Part shown: positions 51,178-59,681 of the stretch, piece after piece
Position numbering within the stretch: the stretch's first letter is position 1
How the letters are laid out: every line of letters starts with the position of its first letter
From: JAEUKA01 sp035328405
GTDB taxonomy: Bacteria > Myxococcota_A > Polyangia > Palsa-1104 > JAEUJZ01
Direction: 5' to 3'
Assembly: GCA_035328405.1 (NCBI GenBank)
Contig: DAOLIT010000019.1
Span: 13,862-77,861, forward strand
DNA: 64,000 nt
Notes under the pieces: generated by a model
What the model was told of the DNA's origin: nothing
Database searches by the model: none
Seen by the model: only the letters and a program-made list of their open reading frames with translations
Program-made: the position numbers and the translations under genes

Positions 51178-53039
51178 TTCACAAAAGCTCGCACAGCGTC
51201 GGCAATTTTGTTTGCAGACAAACCGTACAGGTCAAGCAGTTCTTCCGGTTTGCCAGAATGCGGAAGTTCGGAAACGGCCAACTTGCGAACGCGCGTTTTT
51301 TCGCATTCCGCAAAGACCTCCAACACGGCGTCTCCAAGGCCTCCTTCGATCCAATGATCTTCGACGACGATCACGCGATGGGAGGCCGCCTGGGCAGCAG
51401 CGCGCAGACCTTCTTTGTCGATGGGCTTGACGCTGTACGCATCGACCACACAAACAGAGATTCCCTCGGCTGAAAGTTTCGCGTGCGCTTTGAGGGATTC
51501 GTGCAGGGTGATGCCTGCCGCGACGATCAAGCAGGAGTCCGTTTCACTGTGGCGCAGGGTTTTGCTACCTCCGATCGGGAATTTCTCGTCGGCACCATAC
51601 AAAACAGGTGTTGCCGCGCGGGTTGCGCGCAAGTAGGAAACGCCGTGAAAGGCAGACAACTCGAAAACGAGCGCCCACGTTGCGTAGGGGTCGGCGGGGT
51701 ACACGACACAAGAACCATGCACCGCGCGAAACATAGCGAGATCTTCAAGACCCATTTGGCTTGCACCGTCCTCGCCGATGCTGACGCCTGCGTGCGAACC
51801 GCAAATTTTCAAGTTTGCCGACGACAAAGCCGCCATGCGCACTTGGTCGAACGCGCGGGTCAAAAAAGCTGCGAACGTGGCAACCCACGGCACAGCAGAA
51901 ATGGCTCCGGCCCCGGCGGCGAGGCCCACCATCGCTTGTTCGGCGATGAAACACTCGATGAAACGATCGGGATGCGCTTTTTCAAAAAGCTCGGTGTAAG
52001 TCGAATTTTTCACATCGGCGTCAAACACAATCACCGACGGATTCACAGACCCGAGCGCGGACAGCGCCTCGCCAAAAGCTCTGCGTGTGGCGATCGTTTT
52101 GTCTGGCGGAAAATGAGGACGCGGGGACGGTTGTGTACCCCGTTCTTCATGCGGTGCTCGGCGAGGTGTACCGACGGGTTTGGCGATTTGTCCAACGACG
52201 GAACTTTCGTCAGCGCCGAGTTCCAAAAGCGCCTTTTGGGTCTGCGCGTCGTCCATCGGTTTTCCATGCCATCCGTCGAGGTCGGCCATAAACGACACAC
52301 CGGCGCCTTTTTTGGTTCGCGCCAAAATGGCCAGCGGTTTCGTCAAGCCGCCGTGGGTGACATGCGTCATTGCTCGGACGCAGGCGGACAAATCGTGTCC
52401 GTCGATGACGAGCGTTTCCCAGCCGAACGCCTCAAACTGCGCGGAATACCGATCCAAATTCCAACCGAGGCGCGTCGGAACGCTTTGTTCCAGTCGGTTG
52501 ATATCGACGATCGCGGTCAAATTGGTGAGGCCGAGTTCCGCAGCGACGGGAATCGCCTCCCAATTTGAACCCTCGGCCATTTCTCCGTCGCCGCAAAGCG
52601 CCCACACCCTGGCCGGTGAGCCGACGACGTTTTTCAAAAAGGCAGCCATTCCGACGGCGTTGGGCAAACCTTGGCCCAGTGAACCGGTGGCTACATCCAC
52701 CCACGGTATGCGCGGTGTAGGGTGTCCCTCGTACACGCTGTCGAGGCGGCGCAGCGACAGCAAATCAGCCTCGCTGATCAGGTTTGCGACGGTCCATGCC
52801 GCGTACAGCAACGGTGCCGCATGACCTTTCGAGAGCACAAACCGATCATTGTCCGGGCGCTTCGGTGAAGAAAAATCGTATCGAAAAGCGGTAAAAAAAA
52901 GCGCCGTGATGAGTTCCGTGGCCGAAATGGACGACGACGGATGGCCCGAGCCGGCTTTTGTGGTGGCCAGGATTGAATAGCGACGGATTCGACGAGCAAG
53001 GATGTGCAGGGTGTCCAGTGAAGGTGCAAGTGGCGTCAT
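51174..53039 (-). CDS. tkt: Transketolase
   Basis: A 621-residue thiamine-diphosphate enzyme moving C2 units between sugar phosphates in the pentose phosphate pathway. Seen: KAGSGHPSSSISATELI, SKGHAAPLLYAAW, GSLGQGLPNAVGMA, the ThDP-Mg motif CGDGEMAEGSNWEA with VDINRLEQ, and ECFIAEQAMVGLAAG and SIGEDGASQMGLEDLA in the pyrimidine domain. The length is shorter than E. coli TktA (663), as in the archaeal/metazoan-like group with a loop shortened after DLDGWHGKPM. The ATG at 53039 is chosen since earlier codons give unrelated sequence. Confidence 0.94.
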   Translation of the reverse strand: MTPLAPSLDTLHILARRIRRYSILATTKAGSGHPSSSISATELITALFFTAFRYDFSSPKRPDNDRFVLSKGHAAPLLYAAWTVANLISEADLLSLRRLDSVYEGHPTPRIPWVDVATGSLGQGLPNAVGMAAFLKNVVGSPARVWALCGDGEMAEGSNWEAIPVAAELGLTNLTAIVDINRLEQSVPTRLGWNLDRYSAQFEAFGWETLVIDGHDLSACVRAMTHVTHGGLTKPLAILARTKKGAGVSFMADLDGWHGKPMDDAQTQKALLELGADESSVVGQIAKPVGTPRRAPHEERGTQPSPRPHFPPDKTIATRRAFGEALSALGSVNPSVIVFDADVKNSTYTELFEKAHPDRFIECFIAEQAMVGLAAGAGAISAVPWVATFAAFLTRAFDQVRMAALSSANLKICGSHAGVSIGEDGASQMGLEDLAMFRAVHGSCVVYPADPYATWALVFELSAFHGVSYLRATRAATPVLYGADEKFPIGGSKTLRHSETDSCLIVAAGITLHESLKAHAKLSAEGISVCVVDAYSVKPIDKEGLRAAAQAASHRVIVVEDHWIEGGLGDAVLEVFAECEKTRVRKLAVSELPHSGKPEELLDLYGLSANKIADAVRAFVK

Positions 53040-53107
53040 GTCCGACGACCTCCTGCGGGGCGTTTTACTCGTTTGCGGGGCCAAAAGTCGAGAACTGCGT
53101 GTGGGTT

Positions 53108-54514
53108 TTAGCGGGAATCGAAGGCTTCTCTGCGCAGGAGGGCATCCACGACAAAAAACAGCGCGAACCAAGCGTCTTCCAGCGTCGATCGGCTTTGCTC
53201 GGCGGTGCTCACGACTTGACGAAAACGCACATAGCGGTCAGCGGGCAAACCGAGCAGCAACGCGCGCCAAGCCGGACCTTCTTGCACGTTCCGCGATGAA
53301 TCTCCGATCGACAAATTCACAAACAAGTTGTTTGCCCGACGGACCGCAGCGACGTGCTGGCCCGAGGACAGCAAGCGTTCGATTTCCTGGATCTGCGCAC
53401 GTTGCGGACTCGACGACAGAACCAAACTGAGGCCCTGTTCGCGGCCAGCGGCTTCAAAGCGTTGGGGTTGCGGGGAATCCGGGGGTTTGCTTCGCTGCCC
53501 CAGCCGGGACCCCGGCATGGTCTTGTCGAGCGCCGCCGGACGCACGGGACCGGAGTTTGGCACCCCACTCGGTTCACCGGGCAAAGAGGGAGACAGAGAT
53601 TTTCCGGCTGCGGTTTGTGTCGGTGTTTCTGCGACTCCCGAACTGGAAACCTCGACGCGAATGGGCAACACAGCGTCATTGGATTGTTCCAAACGAGGCA
53701 ACGCGGGAGCAGACATCAAACTGACGGGAACGACCTCTTGCGACCGGCCCGGCTGACTTTTGAGCAACGCGCTTTCGTCGAGGTGAAGCGGCGTATCCAG
53801 CGCGTATTTGTCCAACAGGCCGCGCAGCGACGATTCAGCCTCTTGCGCAGCCAACATGCGACGCACCGTCACCATGTCGTTTCCAAACGACAAATCGCTT
53901 CTTGGAATGCCGCCGCTTTGGCTCAGCTCTGGACGTTTTCGCAGCGCAGCAGCCAGCGCCTCCGTCGCGAGCAGCCGGAATGCCTCGAAAACCCCTTGTC
54001 CGGTCTTGGCCACCATGGGCACGGACTGGACGCGCCGACCTTCGAGCGCAGCCTCCAAATCCGACAGCGCAACGGCCTGCGCATGATCCCGCTTGTTCCA
54101 CGCGATGACCAGCGGAACATCTTGAAGCCGGACGCCCAGCTCGCCTAGGCAAACGCGAAACTCGTCGAGCGAGGCGGCGCAATCCGCTTCCCGACCCTGC
54201 ACACTGTCCCAAACGAACAGCACCCCATCGCAACCGGCCAGCAGCGCCCGTCGAGTGGACTCATTTTGCACAGTCCCCGAACCTGCAAAAACCTGCGCAT
54301 GAACCGGAGCACCCAAAAGCGGCGGTGGAGGCGGATAAAAATCAAAAAACAGCGTGCGATCCGCGCCCGTGTTCACCGAAACGATCTGCCCGCGCACCTC
54401 GGGGCGCAGCAGCTTGTGAAGCTGGGTCAACGTGGTCGTTTTGCCGCCTCCTGCCGGTCCATAAAACACCAGCTTCAGGAGGACTTCGCGAGCCTGGGAG
54501 TAAAGCTGCGCCAC
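53108..54514 (-). CDS. MglA-like GTPase with long C-terminal extension
   Basis: 468 residues. The first 195 are an MglA/Arf-like G domain: KLVFYGPAGGGKTTTL (P-loop 19-26), NTGADRTLFFDFYPPPPP in the switch region, HAQVFAGSGTVQNESTRRAL, and AWNKRDHAQ for base recognition. The rest is unlike any known MglA: a helical patch (TVRRMLAAQEAESSLRGLLD), a Pro/Ser-rich linker (about 270-385) and a helical C-terminus (IQEIERLLSSGQHVAAVRRANNLF). The usual Gln of the TVPGQ switch II is replaced in FAGSGTVQ. Start is GTG. No mglB lies beside it. A role in polarity or surface-protein placement is a guess. Confidence 0.85.
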   Translation of the reverse strand: MAQLYSQAREVLLKLVFYGPAGGGKTTTLTQLHKLLRPEVRGQIVSVNTGADRTLFFDFYPPPPPLLGAPVHAQVFAGSGTVQNESTRRALLAGCDGVLFVWDSVQGREADCAASLDEFRVCLGELGVRLQDVPLVIAWNKRDHAQAVALSDLEAALEGRRVQSVPMVAKTGQGVFEAFRLLATEALAAALRKRPELSQSGGIPRSDLSFGNDMVTVRRMLAAQEAESSLRGLLDKYALDTPLHLDESALLKSQPGRSQEVVPVSLMSAPALPRLEQSNDAVLPIRVEVSSSGVAETPTQTAAGKSLSPSLPGEPSGVPNSGPVRPAALDKTMPGSRLGQRSKPPDSPQPQRFEAAGREQGLSLVLSSSPQRAQIQEIERLLSSGQHVAAVRRANNLFVNLSIGDSSRNVQEGPAWRALLLGLPADRYVRFRQVVSTAEQSRSTLEDAWFALFFVVDALLRREAFDSR

Positions 54515-54629
54515 GACGCCAGCTTATCACAAACCCCTCGGTTTTTTCCCGGCAAACCAGTCGGTCCGTTGGCCGGTGGTTTTTTCCAAACAGGGAAGCC
54601 AGTTCGATTTGCCGAGGGAAAGACCGGCG

Positions 54630-55688
54630 TCACTTGGCTTCGGCGGCTTCGGCAGCTTCGGGGACAGACGGACGGGGCGGCATCGCTGCGTCGATGTGAA
54701 CGTGACACTGGCGCATGGCAGGCAGCGAAAGAATGCGTTGGCGAACCTCCAATTCGATTCGGTGAGCGTCTTCAATCGGGGTCCCCGATGCGATGGTGAT
54801 GTGCAGCTCGCAGCGGATCAATTCATGTCCGTATTGCTCTGCACGGATGTCGTGAGCATCCAGGACTTGCTCAACGCTCGTCGCCGTTTCCGCAATCGCA
54901 GACAGTGCTTTTTGCCCCGGTGAGCGACCCACCACCCAATCGAAATTTTCGCGAAACAGACCGATTCCGTTCCACGCAATCAGCGACGCGACAAGCGCCG
55001 TTGCAATCGGGTCGGCCATGGGATACCCCCATTTCGTCAGGACCGTTCCCACAAGGGCCGCAACAAGACCCAATTCATCGTTCAGGAGTTCCAAAAACTG
55101 TGCTTTGGCAGCGGCACCTGTTGGTTTTTGCAGCAGCATGCGAAACAGCGGAATCGCGGCAGCGGCCATCGAAAAAACAAGCACGAAAATGGCCAAATCC
55201 ATTCGTTCAGGGGGCGAAACGGAATGCCCAAAACCGAACAAACGGGGAAGAGATTCTTCATACAAACGAATGCTGGTAAAGGACACAAACAGGGTTGCCG
55301 CAACGAGTGCTGCGACACTCTGTCCTCGTTCATGCCCGAACATATGTTCTTCATCCGGCTCATCACTGGACCAACGCAGGGCCAGAAGCAGAAACAGGAC
55401 GACAATCACGTCGCTGAGCGTGTGCATGGCTTCCGCGAGCAGCGCCATCACAGAGGTCATAAAATACACGCCCAACTTGACCAAAAACAGCAGGACATAC
55501 ACGACAAGGGACAACCGCAAAGAACGGAAATCCGATGTGACTCGCTGCTCTCGATCGGCTTTGTCTTTGGGTGAAATTCTGGCGGCCAAGGCAACTCTTC
55601 TTTCGTGTTCTGTGGCAAATTCTTCGGACTTACTTCGGGGGACTATGCCTTTGATTCCGTTGCTTGTCTGTTTCGCACATGTTTCCAA
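54630..55688 (-). CDS. Cation diffusion facilitator (CDF) transporter
   Basis: About 352 residues with six helices and a C-terminal cytoplasmic domain (HELIRCELHITIASGTPIED, with CHVHID). CDF proteins export Zn2+, Mn2+ or similar by proton antiport at the inner membrane. The first transport-site motif is normal (AEAMHTLSDVIVV). The second, expected HxxxD, reads LELLNDELGLVAAL, resembling the ZnT9-like branch. The start is uncertain: TTG at 55688 overlaps the GNAT gene by 46 nt, while TTG at 55589 after AGAAGAG would avoid that. The tail (PEAAEAAEAK) is low-complexity. Confidence 0.88.
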   Translation of the reverse strand: METCAKQTSNGIKGIVPRSKSEEFATEHERRVALAARISPKDKADREQRVTSDFRSLRLSLVVYVLLFLVKLGVYFMTSVMALLAEAMHTLSDVIVVLFLLLALRWSSDEPDEEHMFGHERGQSVAALVAATLFVSFTSIRLYEESLPRLFGFGHSVSPPERMDLAIFVLVFSMAAAAIPLFRMLLQKPTGAAAKAQFLELLNDELGLVAALVGTVLTKWGYPMADPIATALVASLIAWNGIGLFRENFDWVVGRSPGQKALSAIAETATSVEQVLDAHDIRAEQYGHELIRCELHITIASGTPIEDAHRIELEVRQRILSLPAMRQCHVHIDAAMPPRPSVPEAAEAAEAK

Positions 55689-56182
55689 AACAGAATTTCG
55701 GTGATGTCTGTACGCACGTAACCCGGAAGTTTGCCAGCTTCTGTGTAGCCGTGTCGAAGATAAAATCGCTGGGCCGCGTGGTTGAAGTCAGAGACCAGAA
55801 GGAACAAATCTCGACTGTTCTTAGCGACGGTGATTTCCGCTTGTTTGAGCAACTGAGATCCGATTCCCAAACCTTGTGTATGTTCGCCCACCGCGATGAG
55901 TTTGAGATAACCGCCCAGACTCCCAAACATTCCAGTATGTACAACGCGAGCGATTCCTAAAATTCGATCGGGAGCGTGGATTCCAGTGGCAACCAGCAGT
56001 GTTTCGTGCGCGGGTGTGTGTTGGGCCAAGCCGCAAAGTTCTGCACAAAACTTGTCCTGTACCAATCCGTATCGCGAAAGAAGGGGTCCCAAAACAAGCT
56101 CCTGACCGAAAACAGACAGACAGTCCACATCGGCAGGAACAGCAATGCGGATCGACACATCGTTTGGAATGGAATGTATCAC
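55643..56182 (-). CDS. GNAT-family N-acetyltransferase
   Basis: A 179-residue acyltransferase. The acetyl-CoA-binding motif A is GYLKLIAVGEHTQGLGIGSQLL, and LFLLVSDFNHAAQRFYLRHGYTEAG supplies motif B with the usual Tyr. The substrate amine cannot be predicted. GTG at 56182 overlaps the ferredoxin stop as GTGA, so the two are coupled; an ATG at 56254 or 56344 would lie inside that gene. Its end overlaps the possible CDF start. An operon with a 4Fe-4S protein is unusual for a GNAT enzyme. Confidence 0.85.
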   Translation of the reverse strand: MIHSIPNDVSIRIAVPADVDCLSVFGQELVLGPLLSRYGLVQDKFCAELCGLAQHTPAHETLLVATGIHAPDRILGIARVVHTGMFGSLGGYLKLIAVGEHTQGLGIGSQLLKQAEITVAKNSRDLFLLVSDFNHAAQRFYLRHGYTEAGKLPGYVRTDITEILFWKHVRNRQATESKA

Positions 56183-56730
56183 TCGAATGTGCTCCTGGGA
56201 CGAACCGAAATTGCCGGAGTTTCCGTCGGACAGTAGTATTCGCAGAGACCACATCCCACACACGTTTGACCGACCACCGGACGCAGCATGGAATCCTGTT
56301 TCAGTGCTCCCTGAATTGGGCAGCGATCTATACAGAGCGAACAAGTTTCATTCCGAAACGACAAACATAGACTTGGATCAACCGCAGCCAAACCCATCGC
56401 CACTTCTGTGACACGCCGAATGGGTTTTAGCGCGCCACTTGGACAAACAGCCGAGCAAAGGAGTCCTTCACAGAGAACACAAGGGGCCTCGTTCGGCTTG
56501 ATGTGCGGAGTCCCTTGTTTCGTTCCGTATTCTGCGGACAAGGGTTTTATGGCTTGCCGAGGGCAGATGGCCACGCAATTGCCACACTGCATGCACACAT
56601 CCGAAAATCGCGTTTCCAGCACCGCACCAGGGGGACGCAGTGGCACCCGAAGGCTCTGCTTGGGCACAGCGGCCTTCACAGAACGCCGAAAAATCGAAAA
56701 CAATTCGCGACGAGAAAAGTTCACAGACAT
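56179..56730 (-). CDS. 4Fe-4S dicluster ferredoxin-like protein (NapF-like)
   Basis: A 183-residue iron-sulfur protein with four cluster-type Cys blocks: CMQCGNCVAICP near 50, CVLCEGLLCSAVCP near 88, ETCSLCIDRCP near 130 and CVGCGLCEYYCP near 160. The basic N-terminus (SRRELFSIFRRSVKAAVP) and this spacing resemble NapF/NapG-type electron carriers. The second block has one extra residue in the CxxC spacing. ATG at 56730 follows GGGACGGA; ATG at 56742 is four codons earlier. It is divergent from the aminotransferase gene by 112 nt. Its electron partner is not in the window. Confidence 0.88.
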   Translation of the reverse strand: MSVNFSRRELFSIFRRSVKAAVPKQSLRVPLRPPGAVLETRFSDVCMQCGNCVAICPRQAIKPLSAEYGTKQGTPHIKPNEAPCVLCEGLLCSAVCPSGALKPIRRVTEVAMGLAAVDPSLCLSFRNETCSLCIDRCPIQGALKQDSMLRPVVGQTCVGCGLCEYYCPTETPAISVRPRSTFE

Positions 56731-56842
56731 AGTCCGTCCCATCAATTCACTTTTTGTGATCTCGCGCAAGAACGACGTTGCGAACTCGGGCCCAAAGTTT
56801 GGTACTGTCCGCGCCTTGTCCGCATTCCAAGGAGAAAAAAAC

Positions 56843-58207
56843 ATGAGCACTTCTCACAACGACGCTGTTACCGAGCGAGCTGACGGAAAAAAACACCTGA
56901 CCGTGCTTTCCAACATGGACGCGGCCACGGTGCGAAAACTGCATCGTGAATACGTGATGCCCGCGACGTTTCATTACTATCCCGAATCGCTGGTCCTGCG
57001 TCGAGGAGAAGGGATGTACCTGACCGATGCGGATGGCGTCACATACCTCGATTTTTTCGGTGGGATTTTGACTGTCAGTTTGGGTCACTGCCATCCTGAA
57101 ATCGTGTCTGCCGTGCGCGAACAACTCGGGATTTTGGGGCACACTTCGACGCTGTATCAAAACGAGTGGATTGTCCGGCTGGCCAAGGAACTTGCGTCGC
57201 TTTCACCTGGGAATTTGCAACAGACGTTTTTCACCAACTCGGGAACGGAAGCGGATGAGACGGCGATTCTGCTCGCCAAAATGTTCACCGGGCGTTCCGA
57301 GATCATTGCGTTGCGGCACAGCTATTCCGGTCGCGGCATGTATGCGATAAGCGCGATGGGACACTCGGCGTGGCGTCCGATTGCTCCGGTCATGCCTGGA
57401 ATCAGTCTGATGCCTGCGCCGTATTGCTATCGGTGTCCGTTCGGGGCCTCCTATCCGAGCTGTGACATCCGTTGCGCGGACGATGTGAAAGAGGTCCTTG
57501 CAACCACCACCACCGGACAACCTGCCGCCTTCATTGCAGAGCCAATTTTGGGCGTCGGGGGTTTCATCACTCCACCGAAAGAGTATTTCCAAAAAGTTCT
57601 GGAACCGATCCGAAAAACCGGTGCTCTGTTCATCTGTGACGAAGTGCAAACCGGGTTTGGACGAACAGGCACGCATTGGTGTGGCATCGAGCATTACGGA
57701 GTCACTCCTGACATTGTGACATATGCGAAAGGGGTCGCATCAGGAATGCCCATGGGGGCCACGATTACTACACCCGAAATCGCACGAGCGTTCCGAGGAC
57801 TTTCGATTTCGACATATGGAGGGAATCCGATATCTTCTGTGGCCGCGCTAGCGACGATTCATGTCATGTCAAAAGAGAACATTCCTGATCGTGCTGCGCG
57901 TTTGGGAAACCGCTTGCGGCAGGGTCTCCTTGCACTGAAAGAGAAGCATCCGATGATCGGAGATGTGCGCGGAATGGGTCTGATGCAGGGTGTGGAACTG
58001 GTCGAGGATCGAAAGACGAAAGAACCAGCCGCGAAACGCGCAAATCACATCATCGAGATTTTGCGAAAACGCTGTCTCCTGATCGGGAAAGGGGGCCTGT
58101 ATGGGAATACGTTGAGGATCGCGCCGCCGATGTTGGTCACAGAAAGTCAAATCGACGAAGCACTTGCGCATTTCGATGTTGCGTTTGCGGAAGCCGCTGC
58201 TGCGTAA
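56843..58207 (+). CDS. AGXT2-like class III aminotransferase
   Basis: A 454-residue PLP enzyme. Blocks: YLDFFGGILTVSLGHCHPEI, TFFTNSGTEADETAILLAK, IICDEVQTGFGRTG-type FICDEVQTGFGRTGTHW, and the PLP Lys in IVTYAKGVASGMPMGA. The sequence follows the alanine-glyoxylate/beta-aminoisobutyrate-pyruvate aminotransferase 2 group, including the Cys-rich insert YCYRCPFGASYPSCDIRCAD. It may transaminate beta-alanine or aminoisobutyrate from pyrimidine breakdown, an idea supported by the NCS1 permease 21 nt downstream. AAGGAG precedes the ATG at 56843. No dihydropyrimidine dehydrogenase or hydantoinase gene is visible. Confidence 0.93.
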   Translation: MSTSHNDAVTERADGKKHLTVLSNMDAATVRKLHREYVMPATFHYYPESLVLRRGEGMYLTDADGVTYLDFFGGILTVSLGHCHPEIVSAVREQLGILGHTSTLYQNEWIVRLAKELASLSPGNLQQTFFTNSGTEADETAILLAKMFTGRSEIIALRHSYSGRGMYAISAMGHSAWRPIAPVMPGISLMPAPYCYRCPFGASYPSCDIRCADDVKEVLATTTTGQPAAFIAEPILGVGGFITPPKEYFQKVLEPIRKTGALFICDEVQTGFGRTGTHWCGIEHYGVTPDIVTYAKGVASGMPMGATITTPEIARAFRGLSISTYGGNPISSVAALATIHVMSKENIPDRAARLGNRLRQGLLALKEKHPMIGDVRGMGLMQGVELVEDRKTKEPAAKRANHIIEILRKRCLLIGKGGLYGNTLRIAPPMLVTESQIDEALAHFDVAFAEAAAA

Positions 58208-58228
58208 CGCGATCCAAAGGCATTCTTC

Positions 58229-59680
58229 ATGGCCGAACATCATCATCCAGACGGACGCATCGAGCTGGAAGCGGCGGATCTGTCTGCGCTGAAAGAGAGT
58301 CCCCTTTACAACGCAGACCTGGCCCCGGTTCCTTTGTCCGAGCGCAAATGGACGACGTACAACTACGCTGCGTTGTGGATTTCCATGGCGCACTGCATTC
58401 CCACGTACATGCTCGCTTCGGGTCTGATCGACTCGGGAATGTCGTGGTGGCAGGCGGTGTGTACGATTCTGCTTGGGAATGTGATTGTGCTCATTCCCAT
58501 CTTGCTCAACAGTCACCCCGGAACCCGCTACGGAATCCCTTTTCCTGTGCTCCTGCGTGCGAGTTTTGGAACCTACGGCGCGAATCTGCCCGCGCTCATG
58601 CGTGCCTTTGTTGCGTGCGGCTGGTTCGGAATCAATGCGTGGATTGGGGGGGCCGTGCTGCATACGTTTTTTGGCTCGTTCATACCGAGTTGGCCGACGC
58701 TGCTCGGGAGTGCTCCGATCGGCGGCTATCTGCCGACGCAGTGGTTGTCCTTCCTGCTGTTTTGGGGGCTCAACATCCTGGTCATTTTCAAAGGGATGGA
58801 TTTGGTCCGAAAGCTGGAAAACTTTGCGGCCCCCTTTGTGCTGGTGATGGCGGGCGTGTTGCTGATTTGGGCGGTGCGGAAAGCAAATGGATTTGGGCCG
58901 ATTGTGGATCGCCCCTCGCAACTTTCCCCAAAAGCGTTTTGGGCTGTGTTTCCGTCGGCACTGACGGGAATGGTGGGTTTTTGGGCCACATTGTCGCTGA
59001 ACATGCCGGATTTTACGCGGTACGGAAAATCGCAACGCGCGCAAATGATCGGACAGGCGGTTGCGCTGCCGACGACGATGTTTGGTTTTTCGCTGATGGC
59101 GGTTCTGATCACGTCGGCCACATCGGTGATTTTTGGTCGCCCGATTTGGAAGCCCGAGCTGCTCATCGGAGAGTTCAAACATCCGTTGTGGGTCGGTTTG
59201 TCGGCACTGACGCTGGTTCTGGCGACCCTGGCTGTGAACATTGCGGCCAACGTCGTGTCACCCGCGAACGATTTTGCGAATGCTTGGCCCAAACGCATCC
59301 GTTTTCGACATGGCGCGCTCATCACGGGGATCGTCGGCATTCTGTGCATGCCGTGGAAACTGACCGAGGACGCGCATTCCTACATTGTGGGTTGGTTGGT
59401 GCTGTATTCGGGCGGTTTGGGGGCGATCGCGGCCATCATGATCGCGGACTACTTTTGGCTCAGAAAGCGCGTCTTGCGGCTGTACGACTTGTATGTCCCT
59501 GACGGTGTGTACCGATATCGAAAAGGCTGGAATCCCGTCGCTGTGGTCGCAACACTCGTGGGTTGTGGTCTGGCTTGGGGAGGTCTTTTCGTTCCGGCGC
59601 TCAAAGGTCTCTATGACTACGCTTGGTTCGTCGGTTTTGCAGCGGCGGGCATCGTGTACGTCATCGGGATGCACAAATAG
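58229..59680 (+). CDS. NCS1-family nucleobase/hydantoin/allantoin permease
   Basis: A 483-residue transporter with 12 helices in the LeuT/Mhp1 fold. It opens with NADLAPVPLSERKWTTYNYAAL, the NCS1 signature. NAWIGG and GFWATLSLNMPDFTRYGKS carry the substrate and sodium-site Trp/Asn positions known from Mhp1. It imports uracil, thymine, allantoin, hydantoin or a related ring with Na+ or H+. It follows the aminotransferase by 21 nt and surely shares its transcript, favouring a pyrimidine or ureide substrate. It converges with the methylase gene, leaving 1 nt between stops. Confidence 0.94.
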   Translation: MAEHHHPDGRIELEAADLSALKESPLYNADLAPVPLSERKWTTYNYAALWISMAHCIPTYMLASGLIDSGMSWWQAVCTILLGNVIVLIPILLNSHPGTRYGIPFPVLLRASFGTYGANLPALMRAFVACGWFGINAWIGGAVLHTFFGSFIPSWPTLLGSAPIGGYLPTQWLSFLLFWGLNILVIFKGMDLVRKLENFAAPFVLVMAGVLLIWAVRKANGFGPIVDRPSQLSPKAFWAVFPSALTGMVGFWATLSLNMPDFTRYGKSQRAQMIGQAVALPTTMFGFSLMAVLITSATSVIFGRPIWKPELLIGEFKHPLWVGLSALTLVLATLAVNIAANVVSPANDFANAWPKRIRFRHGALITGIVGILCMPWKLTEDAHSYIVGWLVLYSGGLGAIAAIMIADYFWLRKRVLRLYDLYVPDGVYRYRKGWNPVAVVATLVGCGLAWGGLFVPALKGLYDYAWFVGFAAAGIVYVIGMHK

Positions 59681-59681
59681 T

